NCBI RefSeq assembly: GCF_016924665.1
Contig: NZ_JAFFJT010000003.1
Span: forward strand, 1 to 38,771
Length of the DNA stretch: 38,771 nucleotides
DNA from: Nocardioides sp. SYSU D00038
GTDB lineage: Bacteria; Actinomycetota; Actinomycetes; Propionibacteriales; Nocardioidaceae
Direction of reading: 5' to 3'
The position numbers were made by a program, and so were the translations under genes. Of this stretch, positions 24,483 through 32,502 are shown one piece after another. Under the pieces are notes generated by a model that did no database searches, was not told the DNA's origin, and saw only the letters and a list, made by a program, of their open reading frames with translations. Position 1 is the stretch's first letter, and every line of letters starts with the position of its first letter.

Positions 24483-24824
24483 TCAGCCGGGCGGCCAGGT
24501 CAGCGGCCGGCCCGCCAGCACGTGCAGGTGGGTGTGGAACACCGTCTGCCCGGCGCCCGGGCCGGTGTTGAGCACCAGGCGGTAGTCGTCGGGGTGGCCC
24601 TCCGCGGCGGCGACCGCCGCGGCCGCGGTGACCAGCTCGGCCGACGTCGCGGGATCGGCCGCGGCGAGCTCGACGGCGTTGACGTGATGGTCGCGGGGCA
24701 CCACCAGCACGTGGGTCGGCGCCTGCGGGTCGATGTCGCGGAAGGCCACGGTGCGCTCGGTCTCGTGCACCAGCTCGGCCGGCACCGCGCCGGCCACGAT
24801 CCCGCAGAACAGGCAGTCGTCCAC
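24483..24824 (-). CDS. HIT-family nucleotide hydrolase
   Basis: 113-aa histidine triad protein (HINT-type), which hydrolyses AMP-linked phosphoramidates or related nucleotides. CLFCGIVAG (4-12) holds the family CxxC, NTGPGAGQTVFHTHLHVLAG places the triad at His97, His99 and His101. GTG start with GGAGGGAG upstream; the frame extends earlier but without support. In actinobacteria a HIT gene commonly sits next to phoH, as here. It converges with the membrane protein gene. Confidence 0.92.
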   Translation of the reverse strand: MDDCLFCGIVAGAVPAELVHETERTVAFRDIDPQAPTHVLVVPRDHHVNAVELAAADPATSAELVTAAAAVAAAEGHPDDYRLVLNTGPGAGQTVFHTHLHVLAGRPLTWPPG

Positions 24825-24882
24825 GCTGGCTCCCTCCGTCGGCCGTCGTCCGGGCGTCGCCGGCCGGTCCGATGCTGCCACA

Positions 24883-24910
24883 GGTCAACCGTCCCGAGCC
24901 GTCGCGCGTC
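24883..24910 (+). promoter_or_regulatory. Possible ECF promoter of the second sigma gene
   Basis: GGTCAACC, 16 bases, CGTC. The AACC-to-CGTC distance is the same as in the two promoters of the first sigma locus (AACC-N16-CGTC). It would start transcription around 24918, next to a GTG at 24919. Confidence 0.4.
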
Positions 24911-24918
24911 GTACTAGC

Positions 24919-25464
24919 GTGACGACCCGTGCGACCGAAGCCGCCGGTGTGACCCGCGCCTGGGACGCCGACGAGGCGCTCGAGCGGCTCTACGCCGCCC
25001 ACTGGCGGCGGCTGGTGCGCCTGAGCGTGCTGCTGGTGCGCGACACCGGCACCGCCGAGGAGGTCGTGCAGGACGCGTTCGTCGCGGTGCACGCCCGGTG
25101 GAACCGGCTGCGCGACCCCGACAAGGCACTCGCCTACCTGCGCCAGAGCGTGGTGAACCGGTCGCGCTCGGTGCTGCGCCACCGCGGCGTGGTCGCCCGG
25201 ACCGCCGGCCGCCAGGCGCTCCGGCCGGGCGTCGAGGACGAGCCCGGCGCGGTCAGCGACCGGCGCGCGGCGGTGCTCGACGCGCTCCGCGCCCTCCCCC
25301 GGCGCCAGCGCGAGGTGCTCGCGCTGCGCCACTACCTCGACCTGTCCGAGGCCGAGATCGCCCGCACGCTCGGCATCAGCACCGGCTCGGTCAAGTCCCA
25401 CGCCAGCCGCGGCACCGCCACCCTGCGCGGGCTGCTGGCCGCGCACCTCGAAGGAGACCTGTGA
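24919..25464 (+). CDS. ECF RNA polymerase sigma factor (SigE type), second copy
   Basis: 181-aa group IV sigma factor. Region 2 (about 20-90): DEALERLYAAHWRRLVRLSVL, DTGTAEEVVQDAFVAVHARW; region 4 (about 125-175): LPRRQREVLALRHYLDLSEAEIA and TLGISTGSVKSHASRG. The GTG at 24919 fits a predicted ECF promoter; a second GTG at 24949 would remove ten residues and is equally possible. It overlaps the next gene by one base (TGATG), whose protein resembles an anti-sigma factor with an extracellular sensor. Confidence 0.82.
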   Translation: MTTRATEAAGVTRAWDADEALERLYAAHWRRLVRLSVLLVRDTGTAEEVVQDAFVAVHARWNRLRDPDKALAYLRQSVVNRSRSVLRHRGVVARTAGRQALRPGVEDEPGAVSDRRAAVLDALRALPRRQREVLALRHYLDLSEAEIARTLGISTGSVKSHASRGTATLRGLLAAHLEGDL

Positions 25465-26429
25465 TGGACGACCCGATCACCAGGCTGGTGCACGACGCCG
25501 TGGCCGAGGTCGAGCCGACCGACCGGCTCGCCGGGATCCGCTCGCGGGTCGCGACCCGGGCCCGGCACCGGCTCCGCACGGCCGCCGGCGGCACCGCCCT
25601 GGTCGCGGCGGCCGCGGTGGCGGTCGGGTCGGTCGTGGCCGGCGGCCCCGGTGACGACGCCGAGGACCCCGCGGCGCCGCCCGCGCGGGTCGCGGTGCCG
25701 GCGTACTACGTCGGCGACGGGGTCGCGGGCGCCGTGCTGTTCCGCGAGTTCGTCGACCTGCCCGCCTCGGTGCCCCGGGCCGACCGGGCCGCGCGGGTGC
25801 TGACCGGCACCCCCGGCGACCCCGACTACCGCACCCTGTGGCCGCAGGGTTCGCTGGGCGCGGTGCGGGTCGACGGCGGCACCGCCACCATCGAGGTCAC
25901 CGACCCGGCCCTGGCCGAGCGTCCCGCCGGGATGGGCGACCGCGAGGCGGAGCTGGCGCTGCAGCAGGTGGTGCACACCGTCGACGGGGTGTTCTCCGAG
26001 CGTCTCGCGGTGGCGTTCGTGGCGGGCGGGCGGCCGCTCCCCACGGTGCTCGGTGAGCCCGCCGCCCCGGCGGTGGCCCGCGCCGACGGCTTCGACGTGC
26101 TCAGCCTGATGAGCATCACCTACCCGTACGAGGGCGCGGAGGTCAGCGGCTCGTTCGTCGCCGAGGGCGTCAACAACGGCTTCGAGGCGTCCGCGCTGTG
26201 GTCGATCACCGACGCGTCGGGTCGCGAGGTGCTCCGCGGGCACGCCCAGGCGCAGGGCTGGGGCAAGGACCGGGTCTGGTGGCCCTGGCGCAGCGAGGCC
26301 ATCGACGTCTCGGGCCTCCCCCCCGGCGGCTACACGTTCCGGGCCGAGAACGACGACCCGAGCGGCGGCACCGAGGGCCTCGGACCGGCGTCCGACACGC
26401 GCGCGATCATCGTGGAGCCGGCGCCGTGA
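25464..26429 (+). CDS. Membrane-anchored GerMN/Gmad2 protein, possible anti-sigma factor
   Basis: 321-aa single-pass protein. A 38-residue basic cytoplasmic N-terminus (MDDPITRLVHDAVAEVEPTD) is followed by a transmembrane helix (about 40-62). Outside are a GerMN domain (about 78-205; VPAYYVGD, ...DPDYRTLWPQGSL) and a C-terminal Gmad2 immunoglobulin-like domain (about 215-320; YPYEGAEVSGSFVAEG, PPGGYTFRAENDDPSGG). AAGGAG lies before the ATG, which overlaps the sigma gene stop by one base. This layout (sigma factor coupled to a membrane protein with a short N-terminus) suggests a sensor/anti-sigma role, unproven. Confidence 0.75.
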   Translation: MDDPITRLVHDAVAEVEPTDRLAGIRSRVATRARHRLRTAAGGTALVAAAAVAVGSVVAGGPGDDAEDPAAPPARVAVPAYYVGDGVAGAVLFREFVDLPASVPRADRAARVLTGTPGDPDYRTLWPQGSLGAVRVDGGTATIEVTDPALAERPAGMGDREAELALQQVVHTVDGVFSERLAVAFVAGGRPLPTVLGEPAAPAVARADGFDVLSLMSITYPYEGAEVSGSFVAEGVNNGFEASALWSITDASGREVLRGHAQAQGWGKDRVWWPWRSEAIDVSGLPPGGYTFRAENDDPSGGTEGLGPASDTRAIIVEPAP

Positions 26430-26446
26430 GCCGCGAGGATGGCGCC

Positions 26447-27367
26447 ATGACGCACCGCACCCGGACCCGACGGCGCCCCACGGCCGCCGCCCTCGCCCTG
26501 ACCGGCCTGCTGGCCCTGGGCGGGCTGGCGGCCTGCGGCGAGGACGACGAGCCCACGGCGCAGGACCCGGTCGACGCGACGCCGTCCGGCACCCCCGAGC
26601 CGACCCCGGACCCGACCCCCTCGGGGACGGTGACCAGCACGCCGGTCGAGTCGGTGACGGTGCCGGTGTACTTCGTCGGCGAGACGCCCCAGGGGCCCAA
26701 GCTCTACCGGGAGTTCCGCCGGGTCGAGGCCGACAACCCGCTGGAGGAGGCCGCCGCGCTGATGACCGCGGGCGACGCCCTCGACCCCGACTACCGCAGC
26801 CTCTACCCCGGCGGCACCTTCGCCTCGGTGGCCGTCGAGGAGGGCCGGATCGTCGCGACGCTGGCGGACGCCGCCTGGGAGGAGCGGGGCGGGCTGTCGG
26901 GGATCGAGGCCCAGCTCGCGACCCAGCAGCTGGTGCTCACCGTGCAGGGTGTGCAGCAGGAGCGGCTGCCGGTCGTGGTCGAGCGCGAGGGCCGACCGAC
27001 GTCCCTGTTCGGCCACGACACCGCCGACGGCCTCCGCAACGCGCCGTCGATCGACGTGCTCGCGTTCGTCAACCTGACCACGCCCGCCGAGGGCGACGCC
27101 GTCTCGGGCAGCTTCACCGCCACCGGGGTCGCCAGCTCGTTCGAGGCCACCGTGCCGTGGGAGCTGGTCGACCTCGACGGCACCGTGGTCAAGGAGGGTT
27201 TCGCGACCGCCGAGGGTTGGGGCGACAAGCTCTACCCGTTCGAGACCGAGGTCGACCTCACCGGCGTCGAGCCCGGCGTCTACACCTTCGTCGCCCGCAC
27301 CGACGACCCCTCCGACGGCGAGGGCTTCGGCCCCACCGAGGACACGAAGGGCATCGTCGTCGAGTGA
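26447..27367 (+). CDS. GerMN/Gmad2 lipoprotein
   Basis: 306-aa lipoprotein paralogous to the preceding gene. Signal with lipobox LAAC (Cys30), Pro/Thr-rich linker (38-60), GerMN domain (about 65-195; VPVYFVGETPQGPKLYREFR, DPDYRSLYPGGTF) and Gmad2 domain (about 205-306; TTPAEGDAVSGSF, GVYTFVARTDDPSDG). Such domain pairs occur in spore germination proteins of Firmicutes and in many non-sporulating actinobacteria. It lies 17 bases after the membrane version and overlaps the winged-helix gene by four bases (GTGA), so sigma, both GerMN proteins and the winged-helix protein form one unit. Confidence 0.8.
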   Translation: MTHRTRTRRRPTAAALALTGLLALGGLAACGEDDEPTAQDPVDATPSGTPEPTPDPTPSGTVTSTPVESVTVPVYFVGETPQGPKLYREFRRVEADNPLEEAAALMTAGDALDPDYRSLYPGGTFASVAVEEGRIVATLADAAWEERGGLSGIEAQLATQQLVLTVQGVQQERLPVVVEREGRPTSLFGHDTADGLRNAPSIDVLAFVNLTTPAEGDAVSGSFTATGVASSFEATVPWELVDLDGTVVKEGFATAEGWGDKLYPFETEVDLTGVEPGVYTFVARTDDPSDGEGFGPTEDTKGIVVE

Positions 27368-28410
27368 GGCTCTCCGCACGGACGCTGAACCGGACGCTGC
27401 TCCAGCGGCAGTGGCTGCTCGACCGGGTGCCGCACTCGGTCGAGGAGGCCTGCGCCCACCTGGTGGGGCTGCAGGCGCAGGAGAACCTGCCGCCGTTCCT
27501 GTCCCTGGCGGCCCGGCTGACGTCGTTCGACCCCGTTGACGTCACGCGGGGCCTCGAGGACCGCTCGCTGGTGCGCCTGCTGACGATGCGCGGCACCATC
27601 CACCTGCTGACCGCCGACGACGCGCTCGCGCTGCGGCAGTGGACCGCGCCGGTGCACGAGCGCGAGGTGGGCATCAGCCAGAGCATCGGCGTGGCCCGCG
27701 AGGTCGACCGCGAGGCCTTCGTCGAGCACCTCTCCGCGCTGCTGGCCGACGGCCCGCTGAGCCAGAAGGAGCTCGGGCTGGCGCTCGCCGAGCGGTTCCC
27801 CGGCCCCCGGCCCACCGAGCTCGGGCAGCTGGCCCGCTCGGTCGCGCCGCTGGCCCAGCTGCCCCCGCGCGGCACCTGGGGCGGCGGCGGCGCCGTGGTC
27901 TACCAGTACGTCGACCGCTGGGTCGGCCGGCCGCTGGTCGAGCCCGACGTCGGTGAGATCGTCCGGCGCTACCTGCGCGCCTTCGGGCCCGCGACCGCCG
28001 CCGACGTCACCGCCTGGTCGGGCGTGACCCGGCTGGGGCCCGTGCTCGCGGAGCTCGACGACCTGGTGCGCCACGAGGACGAGCGCGGCCGGGTGCTCTT
28101 CGACGTCCCCGAGGGCGAGCTCGCCGACCCCGACACCCCAGCCCCCGTGCGGCTGCTCGGCACCTACGACAACGTCTGGCTGTCCCACGCCGGACGCGAC
28201 CGGGTCACCGACCCTGTCAAGCGCAAGGCCGGGCAGGGCGTCAACGGCGCCGCCGCGATGTCGCTCTTCGCCGACGGCATGCTCGAGGGCCTCTGGCGGA
28301 TCGAGGACGGCCGCGTCGTCGTGCTGCAGACGCTCCGGCCGCTGACCCGGGCCGAGCGCTCCGAGCTCGACGACGAGATCGGCCGGGTCGAGGCCCTGCT
28401 CGCGACCTGA
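27364..28410 (+). CDS. Winged-helix DNA-binding-domain protein (HTH_42/YcaQ-like)
   Basis: 348-aa protein of the winged-helix DNA-binding-domain-containing family (AlkZ/YcaQ-related, PF06224-type). Landmarks: ACAHLVGLQAQENLPPFLSL (about 29-48), LVRLLTMRGTIHLLTADDA, YLRAFGPATAADVTAWSG and LLGTYDNVWLSHAGRDRV. YcaQ relatives unhook DNA crosslinks; this family also has members with no known activity. The QAQ motif typical of the group is present (GLQAQ). GTG start overlapping the GerMN lipoprotein stop by four bases. Repair role is inference. Confidence 0.75.
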   Translation: MRLSARTLNRTLLQRQWLLDRVPHSVEEACAHLVGLQAQENLPPFLSLAARLTSFDPVDVTRGLEDRSLVRLLTMRGTIHLLTADDALALRQWTAPVHEREVGISQSIGVAREVDREAFVEHLSALLADGPLSQKELGLALAERFPGPRPTELGQLARSVAPLAQLPPRGTWGGGGAVVYQYVDRWVGRPLVEPDVGEIVRRYLRAFGPATAADVTAWSGVTRLGPVLAELDDLVRHEDERGRVLFDVPEGELADPDTPAPVRLLGTYDNVWLSHAGRDRVTDPVKRKAGQGVNGAAAMSLFADGMLEGLWRIEDGRVVVLQTLRPLTRAERSELDDEIGRVEALLAT

Positions 28411-28440
28411 TCACTCCCGTGCGTTCGCGGTGACAGCCCC

Positions 28441-28484
28441 GGCTTCGCCGAGCCGGCGCTCATCAACGCCGGGTCGGCGCAACC
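28441..28484. repeat. Palindromic repeat, copy C
   Basis: GGCTTCGCCGAGCCGGCG, an AT-richer centre CTCATCAA, then CGCCGGGTCGGCGCAACC: a 44-base imperfect palindrome related to copies A and B near 6.8 kb (the left half is the same GCTTCGCCGAGCCGGCG). It lies between the convergent winged-helix and rsmE stops and may serve as a terminator for both. Confidence 0.7.
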
Positions 28485-28496
28485 CGACGTCGACAA

Positions 28497-28517
28497 GCGC
28501 CGGGTCGGCGCAACCCC
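28497..28517. repeat. Half copy of the palindromic repeat
   Basis: GCGCCGGGTCGGCGCAACCC repeats the right half of copy C (28467-28485) almost exactly, 30 bases downstream. It ends nine bases before the rsmE stop. Confidence 0.65.
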
Positions 28518-28525
28518 GACCGGCG

Positions 28526-29263
28526 TCAGCCCCAGCGGGGGGTGCGCGCGAGCAGCGCGGCGACGGCGGCGAGGCCGGCGGTGGAGGTGCGCAGCACCTC
28601 GGCGCCCAGGCGCACCGGCACCGCCCCGGCGGCGGCGAACGCCGCCACCTCCTCGTCGGTCAGGCCGCCCTCGGGGCCGACGACGACCACGACCTCGCCG
28701 TCGGTCGGCACCGCGACGTCGGCGAGGGTGCCGGTCGCCTCCTCGTGCAGCACCACCGCGGTGCGGCCGGCCAGCAGCCCGACCACGTCGCCGGTGGTGG
28801 CCAGGTCGGCGACCTCGGGCCACCACGCACGCCGCGACTGCTTGGCGGCCTCGCGGGCGGTGGCCCGCCAGCGGGCCAGCGACCGCGCCACCCGCTCGCC
28901 CTTCCAGACCGCGACGCTGCGCGCGGCCGACCAGGGCACCACCCGGGCGACGCCGACCTCGGTGAGCACCTCGACAGCCAGCTCGCCGCGCTCGCCCTTG
29001 GGCAGCGCCTGCACGACCGTCACGGACGGGCGGGGCGGCTCGCTGCGCTCGACGCCGGTGACGGTGGCGACCAGCCGGCGCTTGCCGGTCTCGGCCACCT
29101 CGGCGGTCGCGGCGGTGCCGAGGCCGTCGACCAGCACCAGCCGCTCGCCGGTGCGCAGCCGGCGTACGGCGACCGCGTGGTGGGCCTCGTCGCCCTCGAG
29201 GGTCACCGCGTCGCCCGGGCCGACCCCGGACAGCGACGGGTGGTGGTGCACCGGCAGCGACAC
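28526..29263 (-). CDS. rsmE: 16S rRNA (uracil-1498-N3)-methyltransferase RsmE
   Basis: 245-aa SPOUT-class methyltransferase. Landmarks: LPKGER (87-92), EAAKQSRR (138-145), GPEGG (196-200) and LRTSTAGL (224-231), which together make the knotted SAM site. The N-terminal PUA-like domain begins LPVHHHPSL and HHAVAVRRLRTGE. GTG at 29263 starts 13 bases after the dnaJ stop; no good ribosome binding site is visible, suggesting translational coupling. Position after dnaJ is conserved. Confidence 0.92.
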   Translation of the reverse strand: MSLPVHHHPSLSGVGPGDAVTLEGDEAHHAVAVRRLRTGERLVLVDGLGTAATAEVAETGKRRLVATVTGVERSEPPRPSVTVVQALPKGERGELAVEVLTEVGVARVVPWSAARSVAVWKGERVARSLARWRATAREAAKQSRRAWWPEVADLATTGDVVGLLAGRTAVVLHEEATGTLADVAVPTDGEVVVVVGPEGGLTDEEVAAFAAAGAVPVRLGAEVLRTSTAGLAAVAALLARTPRWG

Positions 29264-29276
29264 GACGGCGGCCGGG

Positions 29277-30464
29277 TCAGTGGGCGTTGAACGCGTCGCG
29301 GAGGCGACCGAACACCGAGCGCGAGCCCGGCCGCACGTTGCCGGTGGGCTGCTCCTCGCCGCGGATCGCGGCCAGCTCGCGCAGCAGCTCCTCCTGCCGC
29401 GGGTCGAGCCGCGAGGGGGTCTCGACGGCGATGGTGACGACGAGGTCGCCACGCCCGCCGCGCAGGCCCGGGACGCCGCGGCCGCGGAGCACCTGCTGGG
29501 TGCCCGACTGGGTGCCGGGGCGCACCTCGAGCTCGAAGCCGGTCTCGAGCTCGCCCTGCTCCGGCTCCTCTCCGTCGGCCACGACGTCGGCCTCCAGGGT
29601 GGGCAGCGCGAGCGTCGTGCCGAGCGCCGCCGCCGTCATCGGGACGGTCACCGTGCAGTGCAGGTCGTTGCCCTGGCGGGTGAACACCTCGTGCTCGGCG
29701 ACGTGGATCTCGACGTAGAGGTCGCCGGCCGGGCCGCCGCCGGGCCCGACCTCGCCCTGCTCGGCGAGCTGGACCCGGGTGCCGGTGTCGACGCCCGCCG
29801 GGATCTTGACGGTCAGCGTGCGCCGCGAGCGCACCCGGCCGTCGCCCGAGCACTCGCGGCACGGGTCGGGGATGATCGAGCCGAAGCCGCGGCAGGCCGC
29901 GCACGGCCGCAGGGTGCGGATCTCGCCGAGGAACGAGCGCTGCACGTGGGCGACCTCGCCCGCGCCGCGGCAGGTCTCGCACGGCACCGGCCGCGACCCC
30001 GGCGCCGCGCCGGACCCCTCGCAGGTGCCGCAGAGCACCGCGGTGTCGACCTTCAGCTCGCGGGTCACGCCGAACGCGGCGTCGGCGAGCGACACCTCGA
30101 TCCGGATCAGCGCGTCCTGGCCGCGGCGCACCCGCGGCCGCGGGCCCCGGCCGCCGCCGCCACCGGCGCCGGGCTGGCCGCCGAAGAACGCGTCCATGAT
30201 GTCGGTGAACGAGAAGCCGGCCCCCTGACCGAAGCCGCCGGCACCCCCGCCGAACGGGTCGCCGCCGCGGTCGTACGCCGCCCGCTTCTGCGGGTCCGAG
30301 AGCACCTCGTAGGCGCGGCTGACCTCCTTGAACCGCTCCTGGGTCTCGGGGTCGGGGTTGACGTCGGGGTGCAGCTGGCGGGCCAACCGCCGGTAGGCCT
30401 TCTTGATGGTGTCGGCGTCCGCGTCGCGGGCGACACCGAGCAGGTCGTAGAGGTCCTGGCTCAA
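29277..30464 (-). CDS. dnaJ: Chaperone DnaJ (HrcA-linked copy), TTG start
   Basis: 395-aa Hsp40 co-chaperone for DnaK. J domain (1-68) with HPD at 32-34; Gly/Phe-rich region (about 68-110); zinc domain with four CxxCxGxG repeats (Cys145/148, 162/165, 188/191, 202/205); C-terminal substrate-binding part to about 350. The start is TTG: AAGGA sits seven bases upstream and the protein begins [10 protein letters not shown], with no ATG or GTG at the right place. It is downstream of hrcA, the usual location for actinobacterial dnaJ2, and should be controlled by HrcA/CIRCE. The interval to hrcA (62 bases) shows no terminator. Confidence 0.95.
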   Translation of the reverse strand: MSQDLYDLLGVARDADADTIKKAYRRLARQLHPDVNPDPETQERFKEVSRAYEVLSDPQKRAAYDRGGDPFGGGAGGFGQGAGFSFTDIMDAFFGGQPGAGGGGGRGPRPRVRRGQDALIRIEVSLADAAFGVTRELKVDTAVLCGTCEGSGAAPGSRPVPCETCRGAGEVAHVQRSFLGEIRTLRPCAACRGFGSIIPDPCRECSGDGRVRSRRTLTVKIPAGVDTGTRVQLAEQGEVGPGGGPAGDLYVEIHVAEHEVFTRQGNDLHCTVTVPMTAAALGTTLALPTLEADVVADGEEPEQGELETGFELEVRPGTQSGTQQVLRGRGVPGLRGGRGDLVVTIAVETPSRLDPRQEELLRELAAIRGEEQPTGNVRPGSRSVFGRLRDAFNAH

Positions 30465-30526
30465 CGGGGTTCCTTCTGTGGCTGTGCGTCCGGGGTCATG
30501 GGTGTGGCGGAGCGGGTCGCGCGGCG

Positions 30527-31549
30527 TCAGCCCTCGTCGAGGATCCGCGAGACGTAGCGGGCCACCGCGCGCACGGCCGCCATCGTGCCGGGGTAGTCCA
30601 TCCGGGTGGGGCCGACGATGCCCAGCGTCGCGAACGCCTCGTCGCGGGGGCCGTAGCCGGTGGCCACGACGCTGGTGGAGGCCAGCTGCTCGTAGGGTCC
30701 CTCGGCGCCGATCCGCACGGTGACGGTGCCACCGTCGGTGGCCTCGCCCAGCAGCTTCAGCAGCACGACGTGCTCCTCCAGTGCCTCCAGCAGCGGGCGG
30801 ACCGCGGAGTCGAAGCTGTCGCCGTAGCGGGCCAGGTTGGCGGCGCCCCCCACGGCGACCCGCTCGTCGGAGCGGTGGTCGACCATGGCCTCGACCAGCG
30901 CCTCCACCACCGACCGGGTGATCTCGCGGTCGGGTGTGTCCGGGTCGTCGGCGAGCCCGCGCAGGGCGGTGGCGGCGTCGTGGATGACCGCGCCGGTGGC
31001 GGCCCGGTTGACCCGGGTGCGCAGCGCGGCCAGCGCCTCGTCGTCGAGCGTCGCGGGCAGCTCCACCAGCCGCTGCTCCACCCGGCCGGTGCTCAGGATG
31101 AGGACGACGAGGAGCCGCTCCGGCGCGAGCGCGACCAGCTCGACGTGGCGCACGGTCGAGCGGGAGAGCGTGGGGTACTGCACCACCGCGACCTGACGCG
31201 TGAGCTGGGAGAGCACGCGCACCGAGCGCTGCACGACGTCGTCGAGGTCGACCGCGCCGTCGAGGAACGTGGAGATCGCGCGCTTCTCGGCGGCGCTCAT
31301 CGGCTTGACGGTCGTGAGCCGGTCGACGAAGAGCCGGTAGCCCTTGTCGGTCGGCACCCGGCCGGCACTGGTGTGGGGCTGGGTGATGTAGCCCTCGTCC
31401 TCGAGGGCCGCCATGTCGTTGCGGACCGTCGCCGACGAGACGCCGAGACCGTGGCGCTCCACGAGCGCCTTGGAGCCGACCGGCTCCTCGGTGGCGACGT
31501 AGTCCTCGACGATGGCCCGGAGCACGGCGAGACGACGTTCCTCCTGCAC
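30527..31549 (-). CDS. hrcA: Heat-inducible transcription repressor HrcA
   Basis: 340-aa repressor that binds CIRCE operators and releases when GroEL is overloaded. N-terminal winged helix (1-75) with [13 protein letters not shown] (38-50) and [15 protein letters not shown] (58-72); the rest is the HrcA dimerisation/inserted domain. GTG start with GGAGGTGG upstream. A perfect CIRCE lies just upstream (31562-31588), so hrcA-dnaJ is autoregulated. Confidence 0.95.
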   Translation of the reverse strand: MQEERRLAVLRAIVEDYVATEEPVGSKALVERHGLGVSSATVRNDMAALEDEGYITQPHTSAGRVPTDKGYRLFVDRLTTVKPMSAAEKRAISTFLDGAVDLDDVVQRSVRVLSQLTRQVAVVQYPTLSRSTVRHVELVALAPERLLVVLILSTGRVEQRLVELPATLDDEALAALRTRVNRAATGAVIHDAATALRGLADDPDTPDREITRSVVEALVEAMVDHRSDERVAVGGAANLARYGDSFDSAVRPLLEALEEHVVLLKLLGEATDGGTVTVRIGAEGPYEQLASTSVVATGYGPRDEAFATLGIVGPTRMDYPGTMAAVRAVARYVSRILDEG

Positions 31550-31561
31550 CGCCCACCTCCG

Positions 31562-31588
31562 TTGGCACTCACTCGTTCGGAGTGCCAA
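31562..31588. promoter_or_regulatory. CIRCE operator
   Basis: TTGGCACTC-N9-GAGTGCCAA, a perfect inverted repeat matching the HrcA operator (consensus TTAGCACTC-N9-GAGTGCTAA) except for one compensated base in each arm. On the minus strand TAGCAT (31588-31593), a good -10, directly precedes it, so the operator covers the hrcA transcription start. Confidence 0.93.
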
Positions 31589-31630
31589 TGCTACTCCGGT
31601 GCCAGGGCGCACCCCGAGCCGGCGACGCGG

Positions 31631-31684
31631 CGGTAGTCCGTGACGTTCGGGTCCCGCACGGGGCCGAAACGTCACGGACTACCG
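31631..31684. repeat. Large inverted repeat in a divergent promoter region
   Basis: CGGTAGTCCGTGACGTTCGG (31631-31650) pairs with CCGAAACGTCACGGACTACCG (31664-31684): 20 pairs with a single bulged base and a 13-base loop. It lies between hrcA (leftward) and the iron-box gene (rightward), upstream of both, so it is not an ordinary terminator. Confidence 0.75.
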
Positions 31685-31701
31685 TCCCGCGGCAGGACTC
31701 T

Positions 31702-31720
31702 ATAGGTTAGCCTTGCCTAA
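31702..31720. promoter_or_regulatory. IdeR/DmdR-type iron box
   Basis: ATAGGTTAGCCTTGCCTAA agrees with the IdeR consensus TTAGGTTAGGCTAACCTAA at 14-15 of 19 positions and stands out as AT-rich. It is 27 bases upstream of the HugZ/DUF2470-like gene and predicts repression when iron is plentiful. Confidence 0.75.
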
Positions 31721-31747
31721 CTAACGACTCGGCGAGCAGGAGCGAGC

Positions 31748-32476
31748 ATGACGACGACCGACCATCGCGACACCGATCCCCACCGGCTCGCGGCGCAGGC
31801 GCGCAGCATCCTGGCCTGCCCGGCCTCGGTCGACCTGGTCGTCGACGGCCACGCCTCGGTGGTCGACGGGGACGACGACCTCGGCATGCAGGACCTGCAC
31901 GGCGAGCCGACGTTCTCGAGCCGGCCGGGGTCATCGCTCTCGCGGGCCGCCACCGAGGAGCGCAGCGCGCTGCTCACCGTGGGCAGCGGCATCGGCCCGA
32001 CGGGCGCCGCCGAGCGCGACGACGCACTGACGCTCGCCGGCCGGCTGCGCAGCCGGGGCCGGGAGGCGTGCGCCTGCTGCGACGAGGAGCGCGACGTCGT
32101 GACCCTCGACCCCACCTTCGTGCTGCTGACCCGGCCGGGCGACGCGGACGGCGAGCCGCGCCAGCACCGGGTGCCGCTCGAGCACTTCCGCTCCCCCGCC
32201 CACCACCTCAACCGCGGCTACCTGCAGCGCTCGGTCGAGCACGCCAACGACTGCCACCAGGACGAGCTGCGCCAGGCGGTGTCGACCACCACCGGCACCC
32301 GACTCGCCGACGTCGTGGGCGTGCGGCTCACCGGCCTCAGCCCGCGCGGCGTCGAGGTGAGCTGGGTCGACCTGGCCGGTGCCCACCGCACCACGCTCAC
32401 CTTCGCCCGGCCGGCCCGCAGCACCGCCGAGCTCGGCGAGCTGCTGCGGCGCGAGCTGCACGCGGGGCTCTGCTGA
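31748..32476 (+). CDS. DUF2470/HugZ-like protein, probably iron-regulated
   Basis: 242-aa protein. N-terminal part (about 10-135; RLAAQARSILACPASVDLVV, MQDLHGEPTF) resembles the split-barrel of pyridoxamine-phosphate-oxidase-like HugZ proteins; the C-terminal part (about 160-240) is a DUF2470 domain with HANDCHQDELRQAV. HugZ-type proteins bind heme and help release its iron. Iron control is supported by the box at 31702-31720. AGGAG precedes the ATG. Heme oxygenase activity is not shown: CACCDEE in the middle is unusual and could bind metal. Confidence 0.72.
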   Translation: MTTTDHRDTDPHRLAAQARSILACPASVDLVVDGHASVVDGDDDLGMQDLHGEPTFSSRPGSSLSRAATEERSALLTVGSGIGPTGAAERDDALTLAGRLRSRGREACACCDEERDVVTLDPTFVLLTRPGDADGEPRQHRVPLEHFRSPAHHLNRGYLQRSVEHANDCHQDELRQAVSTTTGTRLADVVGVRLTGLSPRGVEVSWVDLAGAHRTTLTFARPARSTAELGELLRRELHAGLC

Positions 32477-32502
32477 TCCGCACCCCGGCCTAGGCTGGCC
32501 GG

